A stretch of 64,000 nucleotides of DNA from Tricholoma matsutake (taxonomy: Eukaryota; Basidiomycota; Agaricomycetes; Agaricales; Tricholomataceae). The stretch covers positions 62,001-126,000 of the forward strand of contig AP026543.1 of the NCBI GenBank assembly GCA_026075535.2. Direction: 5' to 3'. Position numbers and translations under genes: made by a program. Shown piece by piece: positions 22,149 to 33,200 of the stretch; position 1 is the first letter of the stretch; each line of letters starts with the position of its first letter. The notes beneath the pieces were generated by a model. It did no database searches, was not told the origin of the DNA, and worked only from the letters and a program-made list of their open reading frames with translations.

Positions 22149-23840
22149 ATGAGCCCATCAGTCACTGATATGAGCCAAGCCGCCCCATATAATATATGCA
22201 TCGAGGATCGTATACTACTTGTTCAACTTGACTCTTGCAACCTTCATCCACTGGTTATGTCCGACGAGCATGGTTCCTTAGTATGTTGGCCAGCCGAGCT
22301 GTTGCACAAGATCATCTTAATACGTGTCCATGAAGAACTGACGGACCCCTCACTATATGCGCAAAAGTTCTATCCTTGGTGGCTGAATATCCGACATGTT
22401 TTGACTGAATTTCGCGACATTCTCATGACGTGCCCAATTCCTTACAGGGACCTCGCTGCCACATTTTGCGAGGATGACAGTGACGACAGCGTTTCTTTTC
22501 TAGAGACATGCAAAATGTTTGTCAGACGCACAAACCACATCGACACTATCTGCAACCCCACACCTTTCGACATCACTCTTGACTTGATATTCGAGAACCA
22601 CTGCTACACATCCTTAAATCCCTCTTGTGTCAACATGATTTTTCGTGCATTGAAAAACACTCAAAAGCTTTCTCGTTCCATACGCGCCTTATATCTCACT
22701 TGCACGTCACCATTTGATCACGCTTTCATTCTTCCCCCCTTTCCCTGCATAACCTGCGCCTACATATCTTTGGGCAACTTGAGCACACAAAACCCTACCT
22801 TAATCCGACAAAACATCAACCGTTTTGTATTACGAGCTCCAATGCTGGAGTCGCTCTCATTATCCGCAAGCTGTTACGTTCATGTACCGGATGTACTCAA
22901 CATTAAACTGCTTGAGCTCAACTTCGTTGGAGCAGGGATTCGGGAACATGGCAGTCTTCGAACAATGGCATTCCCTAACAACTCGTTATTCACAAACTTC
23001 CACATCACCTCGCAACAGCTTACACACCTTCGACTGAGCACGTCACATCAAACTCCAGAGAATCTTGACCTTCCCAACGTAACCCATCTTTCCATATGTA
23101 TTGTCGGAATACCTGGCACGCCCGATCGTAATACGAACCTGACCATCAAAGCATCCCACTTGAGAGTAGCACACTTGCTGCTCACTGACACACGTTCCGT
23201 CGCATTCCATGACAGCGCGCTTCCTTTAACCATCGAATACATCGTCATATCCACCCCGCATCCCTCCTTCATGCCACTAGACGTTCCTTCATTTCTGCAG
23301 GGGTCAGACCTTTGCTGCACCCACCACAACATCATAACCCATCTTCCTCAGGTGAAGGAGGCTGTGGTTGCATTGCATGGATTGCCTGACACAAATTCAG
23401 TGAGATCAGACATGCGATGGCCAGAACTCACAAAACTATACGTCATATTCGAAATTGGCATCAGCGAATTTCTTGACCACATACAGATGCCGGCTCTCGA
23501 GGTCATCTGGGTTATCTTTCCAGCATGGCTCACCTCGAAAACGCAGTCACCAACACAACCATTATCTGCACAATCGTTCTTAGTTCACTGTCTTGAGGAG
23601 GACCCGGGTACATACGGCACAAACAGCAGCCGTGGCGATGACGAACCTTATGCCGAATCAGATGGTAGTCAGGATGACCCTGCGCAACAAATGCTCATGA
23701 TTTCGTTTGAGGAAGAAAAAAGAAGGCTTAGTATTAAATTTCCCAATGTTGACGTACATACATACGACAACCATACACACCCTGATCGCCACTACTTCGA
23801 TTCTATACCCCCCCACATGGCCCCATTTTTCAATTGCTAG
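22149..23840 (+). CDS. F-box-like / LRR-like protein, intact
   Basis: Single exon of 563 codons, ATG at 22149, stop TAG. Residues ~45-100 form an F-box-like motif (WPAELLHKIILIRVHEEL then WWLNIRHVLTEFRDIL). Residues ~170-450 are leucine-rich repeats of the loose fungal kind (APMLESLSLSASC, SQQLTHLRLS). An acidic, serine-rich tail (~490-530) precedes a short conserved end (RHYFDSI). F-box proteins recruit substrates to SCF ubiquitin ligases; the repeats would bind the target, which is unknown. A damaged paralogue lies 1.6 kb upstream in the same direction, so the pair arose by tandem duplication. A fresh foldback element sits about 180 bp upstream of the start codon. Confidence 0.85.
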   Translation: MSPSVTDMSQAAPYNICIEDRILLVQLDSCNLHPLVMSDEHGSLVCWPAELLHKIILIRVHEELTDPSLYAQKFYPWWLNIRHVLTEFRDILMTCPIPYRDLAATFCEDDSDDSVSFLETCKMFVRRTNHIDTICNPTPFDITLDLIFENHCYTSLNPSCVNMIFRALKNTQKLSRSIRALYLTCTSPFDHAFILPPFPCITCAYISLGNLSTQNPTLIRQNINRFVLRAPMLESLSLSASCYVHVPDVLNIKLLELNFVGAGIREHGSLRTMAFPNNSLFTNFHITSQQLTHLRLSTSHQTPENLDLPNVTHLSICIVGIPGTPDRNTNLTIKASHLRVAHLLLTDTRSVAFHDSALPLTIEYIVISTPHPSFMPLDVPSFLQGSDLCCTHHNIITHLPQVKEAVVALHGLPDTNSVRSDMRWPELTKLYVIFEIGISEFLDHIQMPALEVIWVIFPAWLTSKTQSPTQPLSAQSFLVHCLEEDPGTYGTNSSRGDDEPYAESDGSQDDPAQQMLMISFEEEKRRLSIKFPNVDVHTYDNHTHPDRHYFDSIPPHMAPFFNC

Positions 23841-24216
23841 ACATCCAAATTGAATGCAGTGTCGTTGTTTTCTTGCTTTTTTGGTAAATAGCCCTATCAC
23901 TAGTAGGTAGGCCACAATTGAGAGGGAACTCGCACAGCATCATCATCACGCCTGTATTTGTTTTTGCACGAGGATGGTGGGAAATCTACATTATCGCGAC
24001 AATGGATATTTCCCGCACTTGCCACGCCAACCAAAAAAGCCGGACGGACCTGTGCAGTTTTGAAACACCGCCACGAATGTAAATTTAGACTCAGACCGGC
24101 AATCACCGCACGAATAGATGCTTACTGATTCGTTTGGGTGGTCAGGATGGTATAAGACCGAGCTCTCAATACTGAGAACTCGGAACAGAGCATACAGACA
24201 AGAAAAAAAATAGACA

Positions 24217-25500
24217 CTAATCCACATCGGAATTGAAATTATTTGATACTCCCTTGGCTGGGATCTTACAAGCCTTCGACCGGGGTTGCCTGTTCCGCAC
24301 ACCTCGATAACTTTCCAGTGGGAATGAGCAATGTAATCCACGCTTTTCACATTGACTAGACAGTAAAAGACGTTCAGTAACGATGTAAAGAAAAATGAGT
24401 GTCAGTGCAAACCAGAGGCGTACTGAAAACTTACGAGCATGTTTTTTTCTCACTCCCAGCTAGTGGGGCGCCGCATGCAATCTTGCGAGTGCGGCAAAAT
24501 AGGCAAGCCAACGGGGGTTTTGGCTGTGCAGGTTTCGGTGGCGTAGGTTTTTTTGCACGTCTTTTAGTGGGTGGGGCACTGAGGCACATGCGCGAAGGGC
24601 GAGGTGTGGCTGTGATGCCAATGTAGGGATGGGATTTAGAATGCCTCGCCTTTTGCAAGTCCTGGGTGAGACGGCTTCGATTCGCCGGGGCGACGACGGA
24701 AGCATCTAATGACCTCGCATCCGGTACACAAGGATATCGGGGTACCAGGGCATGAAGCTGATCATTTACAATAGGTGCGTCAGTTTGCCAGTTTGGGGTC
24801 TGGGTGATGAGGTCAAATGGTTGGAGCGTCGGAGACAGGGTATCATCGCATAGCAACGAGTTTGAGGACAAGTCGATCAAATGTTGCTGAGAAGGATAAT
24901 TAAATTCCTGTGTACTGACGGGCAGCATGAGCAAAGGAGTCCAGGCGGTGGGAGCAGCCGTGTAGTGTTGTTTGGGATGCATCGTTTCCCAGTCACTCCG
25001 CTGGTCAGTCCATTCATGCTGAACCGATTCGAGTGGGAAAGCACCAGATGCCATTGAAGCGCTGTAGCCGTAACCTGTGTCGCGCGGAAATGTTGCCTCA
25101 AGATAGCTTGCAGGAAAACAGATGTCAGCGGCACACGCGGCATAAGCGTCTGACGAATGAGGAATATTCTCGTAATGCTCCGCCGCCGTGTAAGTGTTGG
25201 GTTCTGGACAGTATTGAAATCCGAGACCTTCAAAATATTGACTAAACAGGGCTTTCTGATACCTCCATCGTTGCTCTATTGCTGCCCTCCGAGCTTCTGG
25301 AAACGTGGCGTAGAACTTCTCGTCTTCCTCCAGCATGGTTTGGGCGAACAATGACAGTGGTTGGTACATCTCAGGCTGAGAAACCCAATTATCAGGTCAT
25401 GGACAGCTATTAGTGTTCAGATTTCACCCACCTGATTCGTCCAAAAATGGTTTTGTTGGGGGACTACGAGGTCCGCCGGATAGGAAAATTGCGACGCCAT
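24217..25500 (-). CDS. Zn2Cys6 transcription factor with C-terminal DNA-binding domain
   Basis: Three exons (25500-25432, 25375-24435, 24355-24217) give 382 residues in one continuous frame; the introns are 56 and 79 bp with GTGGGT/CAG and GTAAGT/TAG ends. The upstream ATG at 25500 (MASQFSYPADL) is preferred over the internal ATG at 25369 because the splice joins cleanly. The zinc cluster is C-x2-C-x6-C-x11-C-x2-C-x6-C (CLFCRTRKIAC ... CSQCEKRGLHC), preceded by a basic, proline-rich stretch (TKRRAKKPTPPKPAQPKPP) that should be the nuclear signal. The cluster is split by intron 2 and lies about 50 residues from the C-terminus, whereas most Zn2Cys6 proteins carry it at the N-terminus. The N-terminal half is Gln/Ser/Pro-rich and may activate transcription. 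Targets unknown. Confidence 0.92.
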
Positions 25501-26999
25501 TGATAGGCGAACGGCGAGTGGACTTAATCATTAATTGTGCCCAAGAGTAAGTCGAGAGTGAATAACAAGAGAGATTGAAAAGATGACTCAACTAGTATAC
25601 TGTGAGTGTCAATAAGTAATACTGTAGGAACCTTTCACATAAGAAGTTGAAGTTTCCTCAAGAAAAGAAGACCATCGCCACATGTCTCACCGATATGCCA
25701 CTGGAAACCCCATTTGTTGCTCAGTGTTGCTCATCGGGCCTAGGCTCCAAATTATTGTTTCTCCTGATCTAGATTGGACCCCGCTTCTTTCATCTGATTC
25801 GGAAAATTTTAAAAGTCAAGGGGAAGGTTCTCCGCAGTTGGCGGTGTTCGCGTGATATAGTGAGTCCGGATGGCAGGTAACTGTGAGGTTTTCGACATGA
25901 TGGTCAATCTGGAACATTGATGTGTATAGCTGGCTCTCGTGCTGAGCTGGCAAACTTGGTAAGGCTCACTTTCAGCTCTGCATTAAATAAATCTTGTGTG
26001 AGATCTTTTCCAGGCGATTGATCGAGATAACTGCGTCCAGTTCTGGCCTTCATATGTTGCGGCCCCACAGATCATTGTGTTCAGCCGATAATTGCTCTTT
26101 TAGGAAGAGATTTCTGCACACGAGGCTAAAGACTCCCCCCTCAAGCTAGTCCAGGGCTCTGGTGTGGTATGAAATATTATCTGAGTCTTGAGAGATTGAG
26201 TCCCTGAAAAAAACATTCTTTAGGGCATGGAATATAAACAGTCAATTCAGTCCTTAATGGAAGAAATTTATCTGCAAAAAACACCTCATAATAGTATGAG
26301 ATTTCCATTCTATCTCAGGCTGAAAAACAAACCCCTGTAATCCACACCTTTGAGGCAGGAAACATTATCCCATAGATTGTTGAAAAACTTGATGAAAATT
26401 CATATGTTAGATGGTTGAAATTTCATGCCCTCATCTTGGATTAAAATCATCCCCTGTATTTCATCCCATCGTAAAATGAAAATTCATCCTATTAGGTTAA
26501 GAAATTTTTGTAGGGTAACACATATGAACTCCATATCTTGGATGGCTGAATTATATGGGATGAAAATTCATCCCAAATTCATCCACCCTGAATTCAGCCA
26601 TTTATGTTAGGAAATTCACATTTTGGCACTTAAATGGCTAAAAACCCTACTGTGCCAGGTGCACAGTATTTGTATTGTATTGTTTCTCTGTGACTTACCC
26701 TGCAAGTTATTGGGAATTTATATTCAGGAAAATGAGTGATGCTGACAGTATGTTTTATTTGCTGTATATTTTCTATGATCATTCAGTTGAAATGTAAGTG
26801 TGGGGGGAATTATCAAACCTGACATGAGTACCCACCTACTAGGAAATGAAGGTTAAGTTCTACATCAGATATTCTAAAGCAGAATATTAACAGGCCCATT
26901 TCTATGTGTTAAACTAATCATGACCTCCCTACACTCTGCCCTTCAAGATTGTAAATGACAACTTCCTGCACCTCAACTTTGGTGCCCAGCCACAGAGAT
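25501..26999. other. Intergenic; upstream region of the Zn2Cys6 gene and a weak tandem repeat
   Basis: No gene recognised. The first 400 bases are the likely promoter. At 26392, 26476 and 26560 the 12-bp palindrome ATGAAAATTCAT recurs exactly every 84 bp in a diverged tandem repeat; the last copy extends to an 8-bp stem (26557-26574). Confidence 0.5.
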
Positions 27000-27650
27000 T
27001 CCTCTTCACCAACAACTCCACATTTTTATCCCTGCCACCCATGATGGTTCCTCCTACTTCCCCAAGTGACTCTCCTCAATCCTGCCTCAATCTCTTGTTG
27101 ACACCATCACAGATTTGGTAATCATCCATCAGAAGGCAACTGACACACTGACACCAATTAGCTTTCTCACCAAGCTTATGACTGTGGGGATTGGCTTTCT
27201 CTTCCTGCTAGGTGAGTGACATCTTTTCTAGACTCAAACTCAGTTATGTGCCTGATAGTGCAGCAATCGATGCTCAAGCTTCAGACCAACCTTTCATTGA
27301 CCCTCAGAAATGTCAAATACATACCTGAACAACAAGAAATGTTGAATGGAACACCAGTGCATTGTGACAAAAGATGTCTAAAACTGACAGTTGCTTTGCA
27401 GAGACAGTTGGAGAATGCACTCATGAGGACATTCAAGAATCTTCGACACCATGTGCTGGGTATACAATTCCGTTTTGACATTTATGCACATGCTCTACAT
27501 GACTTCATACATTTCATTGATGTCTCCATCACAACCATCAAGACATTCCACCCCTTCTCCCAGCATGATGAGGGCATCATGCAAAGTCCTATATATCTTA
27601 CTGCTTCACTCTGGTGCAGAGTGAAAAGGAAAGATAGATAGGGCTCAATA
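27000..27650 (+). other. Possible coding remnant, unrecognised
   Basis: Frames such as 27090-27210 (SLVDTITDLVIIHQKATDTL) end at a GTGAGT donor (27211) and could join a block at 27230-27300 (SYVPDSAAIDAQASDQPF), but both directions then break. No family recognised. Low confidence that a gene is present. Confidence 0.25.
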
Positions 27651-28559
27651 ATATGAACAGGCAGCAGTGGGAGGCCAGAGAGAGGAGGGAGGAGGAGAGG
27701 CTGATGGTCGTGGTGGTGAAGGTGAAGGGTGAGGCAAGGGAGAGCAAGGCATAGATTATCTAGACAGAGGGGGAGACTGTAAATTATGAAGGATTTGCAA
27801 TGAGAGATGAACACAGCAGAAAGGAAATGAATAAACTCCCAAAGACATGCACTAGCAATCAATGAAACGTTGTCAGTATGATATGCAAATAGTGTGAGCT
27901 CGACACACCATTCTGTCACCACCAACACTTCAATCAGTTTAACGTAGAACACTCAAACATTTGAAAGCACCTACAAAAGCTAGATAACCTTCAATACAAC
28001 ATTGCACACTGGTATTTGTCTGCCAACATGAATTGGAGACAAGGCTGACTGCACGAGTAGGGGGGCTGGGCAGAACAGAATAAATGAACCTCCATCAATT
28101 GAGTGCCTGCAAGCACTGCAGTCCAATGCATCAAGATTCAAAACTGCGCCACAACACTGAAATTATTCTACCAGAAATGAAGATATTTGCTTAAGTAGTA
28201 AAAATTGGGCTGAGAGAAGACACTGTAACTTGGTGATTCAGTTTCAAGTACATATTCAAACATGGACATTGCAGAATGTTAGACTAGAGGGTATTACCGT
28301 AGGCTGGAGAGACTCGGTTGGATGTGAATATTATTTTCATTGGGCTCCCTTTTGGTGGCCACCACAATCGATAGTTTGTCATCATGTGATCACTTGTGAT
28401 TGCCTCCTTGTCAATGACACCCATAGATACGGGCTACTACCACTGCCATATATCAGTTACAGGCATGTGTCCCATGTCCTCTAGCTAGGTATATGTTGGT
28501 AGAAATGACTTGGATGCCAGCGGTCTGATAGCAATCTTGGTTGTGTTTCTCTTTAGTGA
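27651..28559. other. Intergenic, nothing recognised
   Basis: AT-rich unique sequence on both strands; no conserved frame, repeat or RNA gene seen. Confidence 0.4.
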
Positions 28560-30050
28560 CTAACTATCTTTGATTACATTCTAGGTTCTAATTATCCTGT
28601 AACAATAGTCAAAGCCATGCCACATAGACCAACCCCAGACAATGGCAACACCAACAATGGCAACGGTGAATGAACAAGAATGCTACAGAAAGAACAGGCA
28701 CAGGAGGCAGAGACCGGTGCATATGACAAGGAAAAGAAGACAAACAGCCCAAGAGACGTCGAGGATGCCTCTTGGGCTGTCAAGTAAGTTTTTTTCTTCT
28801 TTTAATTTCTTATTTCATTTCTTCACTATGAACTAAAGTTTTCAGGTCCTAATTCAACGACAACAATGGCTAAGACCAACACCAAAAAATGATGGTGATA
28901 ACGACCCAACAATGACCTGGCATCCACCACCACCACCCCACAACATAGCACAATGACAACCACAATGATGGCAGGCTAAGGACCACCACAAGATGACAAC
29001 AGCAACAGCATGGCTTCAACGAGGAGAGGGACGATGATGATGATGGGGATGACACAGGGACAGTGACAGCAATGGGGGTTGACGGCACAACAAAAATAGC
29101 GGCTGCAGAAGGCAACGAGGAGGCGCAGGCAAAGGACACAGCACCACACAACAAAAATGGCCCAAGAGATGTTGTTGATGTCTCTTGGGCTGTGGGTAAG
29201 TTTTTATGTTACTCATTTCATTTTTTGGTGCTAACAAAGTTTCTAGGTATTAACTATGGACAATGATGACTACCCCAACCCAGCACAAAACCAAGATGAC
29301 AGGACAACAGTGAGGACAGCAGGAAACACAGGGGGATGATGATGATGATGACAAAGGCACAGCAACAATGGGGAAAAGGACAATGACAACACCAAGGACA
29401 ATGACAGGGGATGACATGACCAAAATGACAGGACATGGAGACAGCACCATACGATGAGGAAACAGACCCAAGAGACGTCGATGTCTCTTGGGCCCATAGT
29501 GTGTTTTTTTCTTCTGTTTCATTTTCTTATTACTAACACAAATTTTTAGGTACTAACTCAAGGTTTTGATGACAACAATGAGACTGACTGGAACCCCCAA
29601 ACCCACTCCCACCACCAAACCCACCACCGGGGGACCGACAACAGTGAGGACAACAACGAGCAAGAAAGGCCGATGAACACTATGACCATGGGGACTACGG
29701 GGACAATGATGACAATGACAACGAGGACAGCTAGGACAGTGACAATGAAACGGCGGGTATGAAGACCAGACCAGACTACAGGACAACCAGGGCACAGGGA
29801 TGGCAACAACAAGAGACTGGGAGGAGAACAAGACAATGGCGGCTACCAAGGACAACAACCATGAAGGAGATGACCAGACAGGGATGGCGAGAGGGACAGC
29901 GAGGAAGGGGACAGTGGCCAGGGATGACAGGAGCCACACCCATGTGCTCAGGATGATGCACCCACATCAATGCACCAAGACAACACATCCACAAACCTTG
30001 TTTGGGGCACAGGGACTGGGGCCTGGTGCACTAAGGTCTAGTGAGTAGCA
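28560..30050 (+). repeat. Tandem hairpin + intron repeat array, three units
   Basis: Each unit has a palindrome around CCCAAGAGAC..GTCTCTTGGG followed at once by an intron-like segment, then several hundred bases of purine-rich 'acaatgaca' sequence. Unit 1: stem 28744-28755/28769-28780, GTAAGT 28784 to CAG 28845 (62 bp). Unit 2: stem 29160-29169/29181-29190, GTAAGT 29196 to TAG 29246 (51 bp). Unit 3: perfect stem 29467-29476/29483-29492, weak donor, TAG ending 29549. The tail of a further intron-like segment ends near 28583 (ttctag). Related copies lie at 20760-21560 and, inverted, at 38640-40300. Long frames here follow from composition and are not taken as genes. Confidence 0.75.
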
Positions 30051-30305
30051 CATATATTGCTAAGGGTGTACCAGAACATGCTGGGAAAGTTCCAGAAGTC
30101 CAGGACCAGCAGAAAATATTCTATTTGATGTTTCATGTGCATATCAACTTCTGCCACTACACTTTTGATGGCAATTGTTTGAATGTGTGTACCACGCCCA
30201 CACCATTGAAGGTGAATCTACTTTGGAGAACTCTGACTCATTACTCTAAAGAACATGATTGTTTCACTTGAGCTGCAAGCAGAAGCAATAACTCTACAAA
30301 ATCAA

Positions 30306-32554
30306 CTACTCTTCCTCATCAGAACTTGCTACTAGACCAAGTCCCTCACACATTTTGCAGCAAACATGCTGTTCTTGCCAGCACTGTATTCCTTCTGGGC
30401 CATAGTCACCAACACCTGTTTCACTGCATGTCCAGAATTGTTAATCAGCATAACTTGTCCTGATGTCAAGTAACATACCTGTCAGAGGAGTGGGTCATGA
30501 CATCAAATAAAATCATCCCATTTTGCCCACTAGACATCTTGCCAAGAGAGCCTTTGAAATATATTAGGGAAAGGGAATGACTCAGAAGCTTTACTGTACC
30601 TTGTATATCAGTGAAAACAAGAGCACCCTCACTGTACTGATATGCATAGTGTACAAAAGTGGCTACCGTATATCCCATCTTCCCAGTGGGGTTGGCATGC
30701 TGCATTGTGCCACTGTATCGCTGGACAGTTGATTGATGGAGGGGTTCTAAAAACCAGATGATTCTTCGATCATCCAGAGCATCCAGGGCTTCAATGCCAG
30801 ATGGAACTGAAGGTGCACTACCATCCTCCATGACTTCTTTGGCCAGTATACATTCTGTAATATTGATTCCTGACTATAGTTGAGCAAGCGCAAAAGTTAA
30901 AGCCTTGGAGAAGAACATACCTTCAGCAATCTTAACTTGGTTTTGTAATGCAAATTGGCAGAATCCTTGCATAAACCAGCAAGCTTGTTCAGTGCATACC
31001 ACCTCCAACTCCAGATTCTCAGCATTCTCAGCAAGGGTTACAGTATCCATACCATGGCCAACCTCATAAAAGCACTTCCCAACATAGTCCTTACCATTCA
31101 TGGTAAGCTAGTAATATTGACGTGAGTGCAATGTACCAAAAATAAGCATAGGATAATGGAGATGCACCTTGTAGACATACTTCATCTTCCCTTGCTTATA
31201 AATTGCCTTGCTGATCATTGCAGAAATAAGTTCACAATCAAGCGCATCAGGCCACTCAATGACAGGTGAACACTTTGTCTTGTTGACTGTAATAACTCCT
31301 AATTTGAGCAACATCAAACATCCATTTTCAGCAGAGATTGATGGAGTGCTGCATTTGAAGCTTGTCTCAAGGTTCATTGGAACTACAAGGTGTTTGTCAG
31401 TCACTGAGAATTTGGAGAGGAATATGAACGTGCCTTGTGGATGCTTTCCTCCTATGCCAACATCACCAAAGACTTGGGTGCTTGATGCCTTGCACTTGCC
31501 CTTAGCCATGATACTACTAACTGCAGTCTGCCCTGTGCGATGTTCATACTATTCATAAATCAGCCATTAGTCACATCAAAGAATCTATGTCTTTGTTACA
31601 CACCACAAGTGTATCAATCAAAATCTCAAGTGCAAGTACTTTCCCCTTCATCGATGAGGCTCCCTTGGGCAATTTTGAGAAATATGCTTCAGCACTTGGA
31701 GAGCACTTGTGGGTATCATAGATATCCTGTAGATCCCAGAACTGGAACCAGGGAGAATTGTCTGATTTCCATGAAAGCAGAGATCTGTATTGCACCTGAT
31801 AATTCCTCAGTAAATTATGTACAACACATCAATCAAGCACATACAGTTGCAACCTTCATGGATTTACTTTTTCCCATGTTCCTCCTATGATGTCTAGTTT
31901 AGCGAGATGAGCAGTGGTGTTATATCATGTGTCATGAAATCCTTACCGTCCATCTGTGCAGTTGGTGGATGTGCCCGAGTGGTACTGCCAAGCCATTGAT
32001 CCAACTTTCCATTGACATGAGGCTCTGCATAGATCTTAATGCAGTCTGCATCAGTGAAGCCAACATTCCAGAAATTGTCGAGTGCAGCAGTAGTGAGTGG
32101 CAGGGTAGGTTCAGTTGACACATGGGCAAGTTGATTGGTGGTTGGGGCTCGTTTCAGATGCTGAGCAAATGCCTCGCTACGATGGGAATTGGCAAGTTGC
32201 GAGCCTTGTTGAGCAATGCTGGTTGCTGCTGATGCTGCTGGTTGGAATGTTAATGTTATGTACAAAAACAAAGCTTGAGGTACATACAATTCTTGTGGCA
32301 TGTTCCACAACATTCAGGATAAGGGAGGCGCTGCCAAATGATACTGCATAATTTGCATTGACCAAATTTCTGTCCAGATATAAGCATAAATTAATTGCAA
32401 GGCAGCTTGTATGTACCACGATAGACTTGTATTTATCAGAGAAGGGGTCCAGCTTGTCCAATTGAGTACATCGCTGACAGAGACCCTCATTGGCCTTCTC
32501 TGGGAAGTCAAGTCCACAACCTTTGCCTTCAGTAGCAGTTTGACAGATGGTCAT
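30306..32554 (-). CDS. Atypical alpha-kinase with N-terminal zinc finger
   Basis: Basidiomycete alpha-kinase (PF02816-like). Exons I can join in one frame from the right: 31795-31604, 31548-31168, 31107-30921, 30869-30600, 30551-30479, 30423-30306, 407 codons ending in TAG; introns are 48-60 bp. N-terminal exons lie at about 32554-32410 (GCGLDFPEKANEGLCQRC, the cysteine finger typical of these kinases) and 32260-31960, but the junction at 31796-31960 does not join in frame with my sites, so the start is provisional. Kinase marks: NGKDYVGKCFYEVG with the ATP-contacting lysine, LVFTDIQG, MILFDVMTHS, GVGDYGPEGI and the zinc-binding end HVCCKMC. It should phosphorylate Ser/Thr; substrates unknown. 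It is divergent with the integrase-core gene, about 650 bp apart. Confidence 0.85.
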
Positions 32555-33200
32555 GGCAGTCAGCAGATTATGAAGTCAAGTAATGCAGAGATCATAGATA
32601 ACTAGGATGGATAGAACTTTGGCAACCTTCCTTTCAAAGTACTTGAACAATTGATTGAGTCCATTGAAGATCTGGATCTTGCCAATTTGGAGCAGATGGC
32701 CCATTCAGAGAATGAATCTGGGGGCCCATGCCCAAGATTCCCTCTCCCAGCAGTGGAACAATGTCTATGAGCCAAGCAAAAGAGTTTGGGCAGCGATGGA
32801 CAAAAGCCAACCCACGTACTGTCATATTAGCACATGACAACAAGATGCAACTCAAACGTGACTTGAAGACATTGATTTATCATTTAACAGTCATCTATTC
32901 ATCTATGCAAGTCTCATACCTGTACCTTTAACAATTTCCCTTCTGTCATGCCTGGAAATCTGCTGCTTGCTGGTAACTCTACAGGAAGAGGCAACAATTC
33001 TAGTGGTGCTAATGGTGCCGATAATGGAACCTGTGTGTATTATTCTCGACTTGGATCTACTAATTCTCACTGGTGCTGATGCATGACCAAGGGCCTGACC
33101 ATGATGAATTAAAGTCATCTTTGTTGCAGTGTGCAAAGGAGCAACTCTCCCTTGTCACCCACATAGAATGATTGAAGGAACACCATAGTTTAATTATAGG
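32555..33200. other. Intergenic between divergent genes
   Basis: Short minus-strand frame at 32903-33136 (RISRSKSRIIHTGSIIG) and low-scoring plus-strand frames; either could be a 5' exon of a neighbour. No family recognised. Confidence 0.35.

Noticed and set aside
29553..29956. Minus-strand frame of 128 codons, Leu/Val/Ser-rich
   Set aside because: Purine-rich repeat read in reverse; no conserved protein.
31108..31110. TAG as a stop breaking the alpha-kinase
   Set aside because: It lies at the end of a 60-bp intron (31108-31167, GTGCAT donor, CTAG acceptor) whose removal joins KYVYK to LTMNGKDYVGK in frame.
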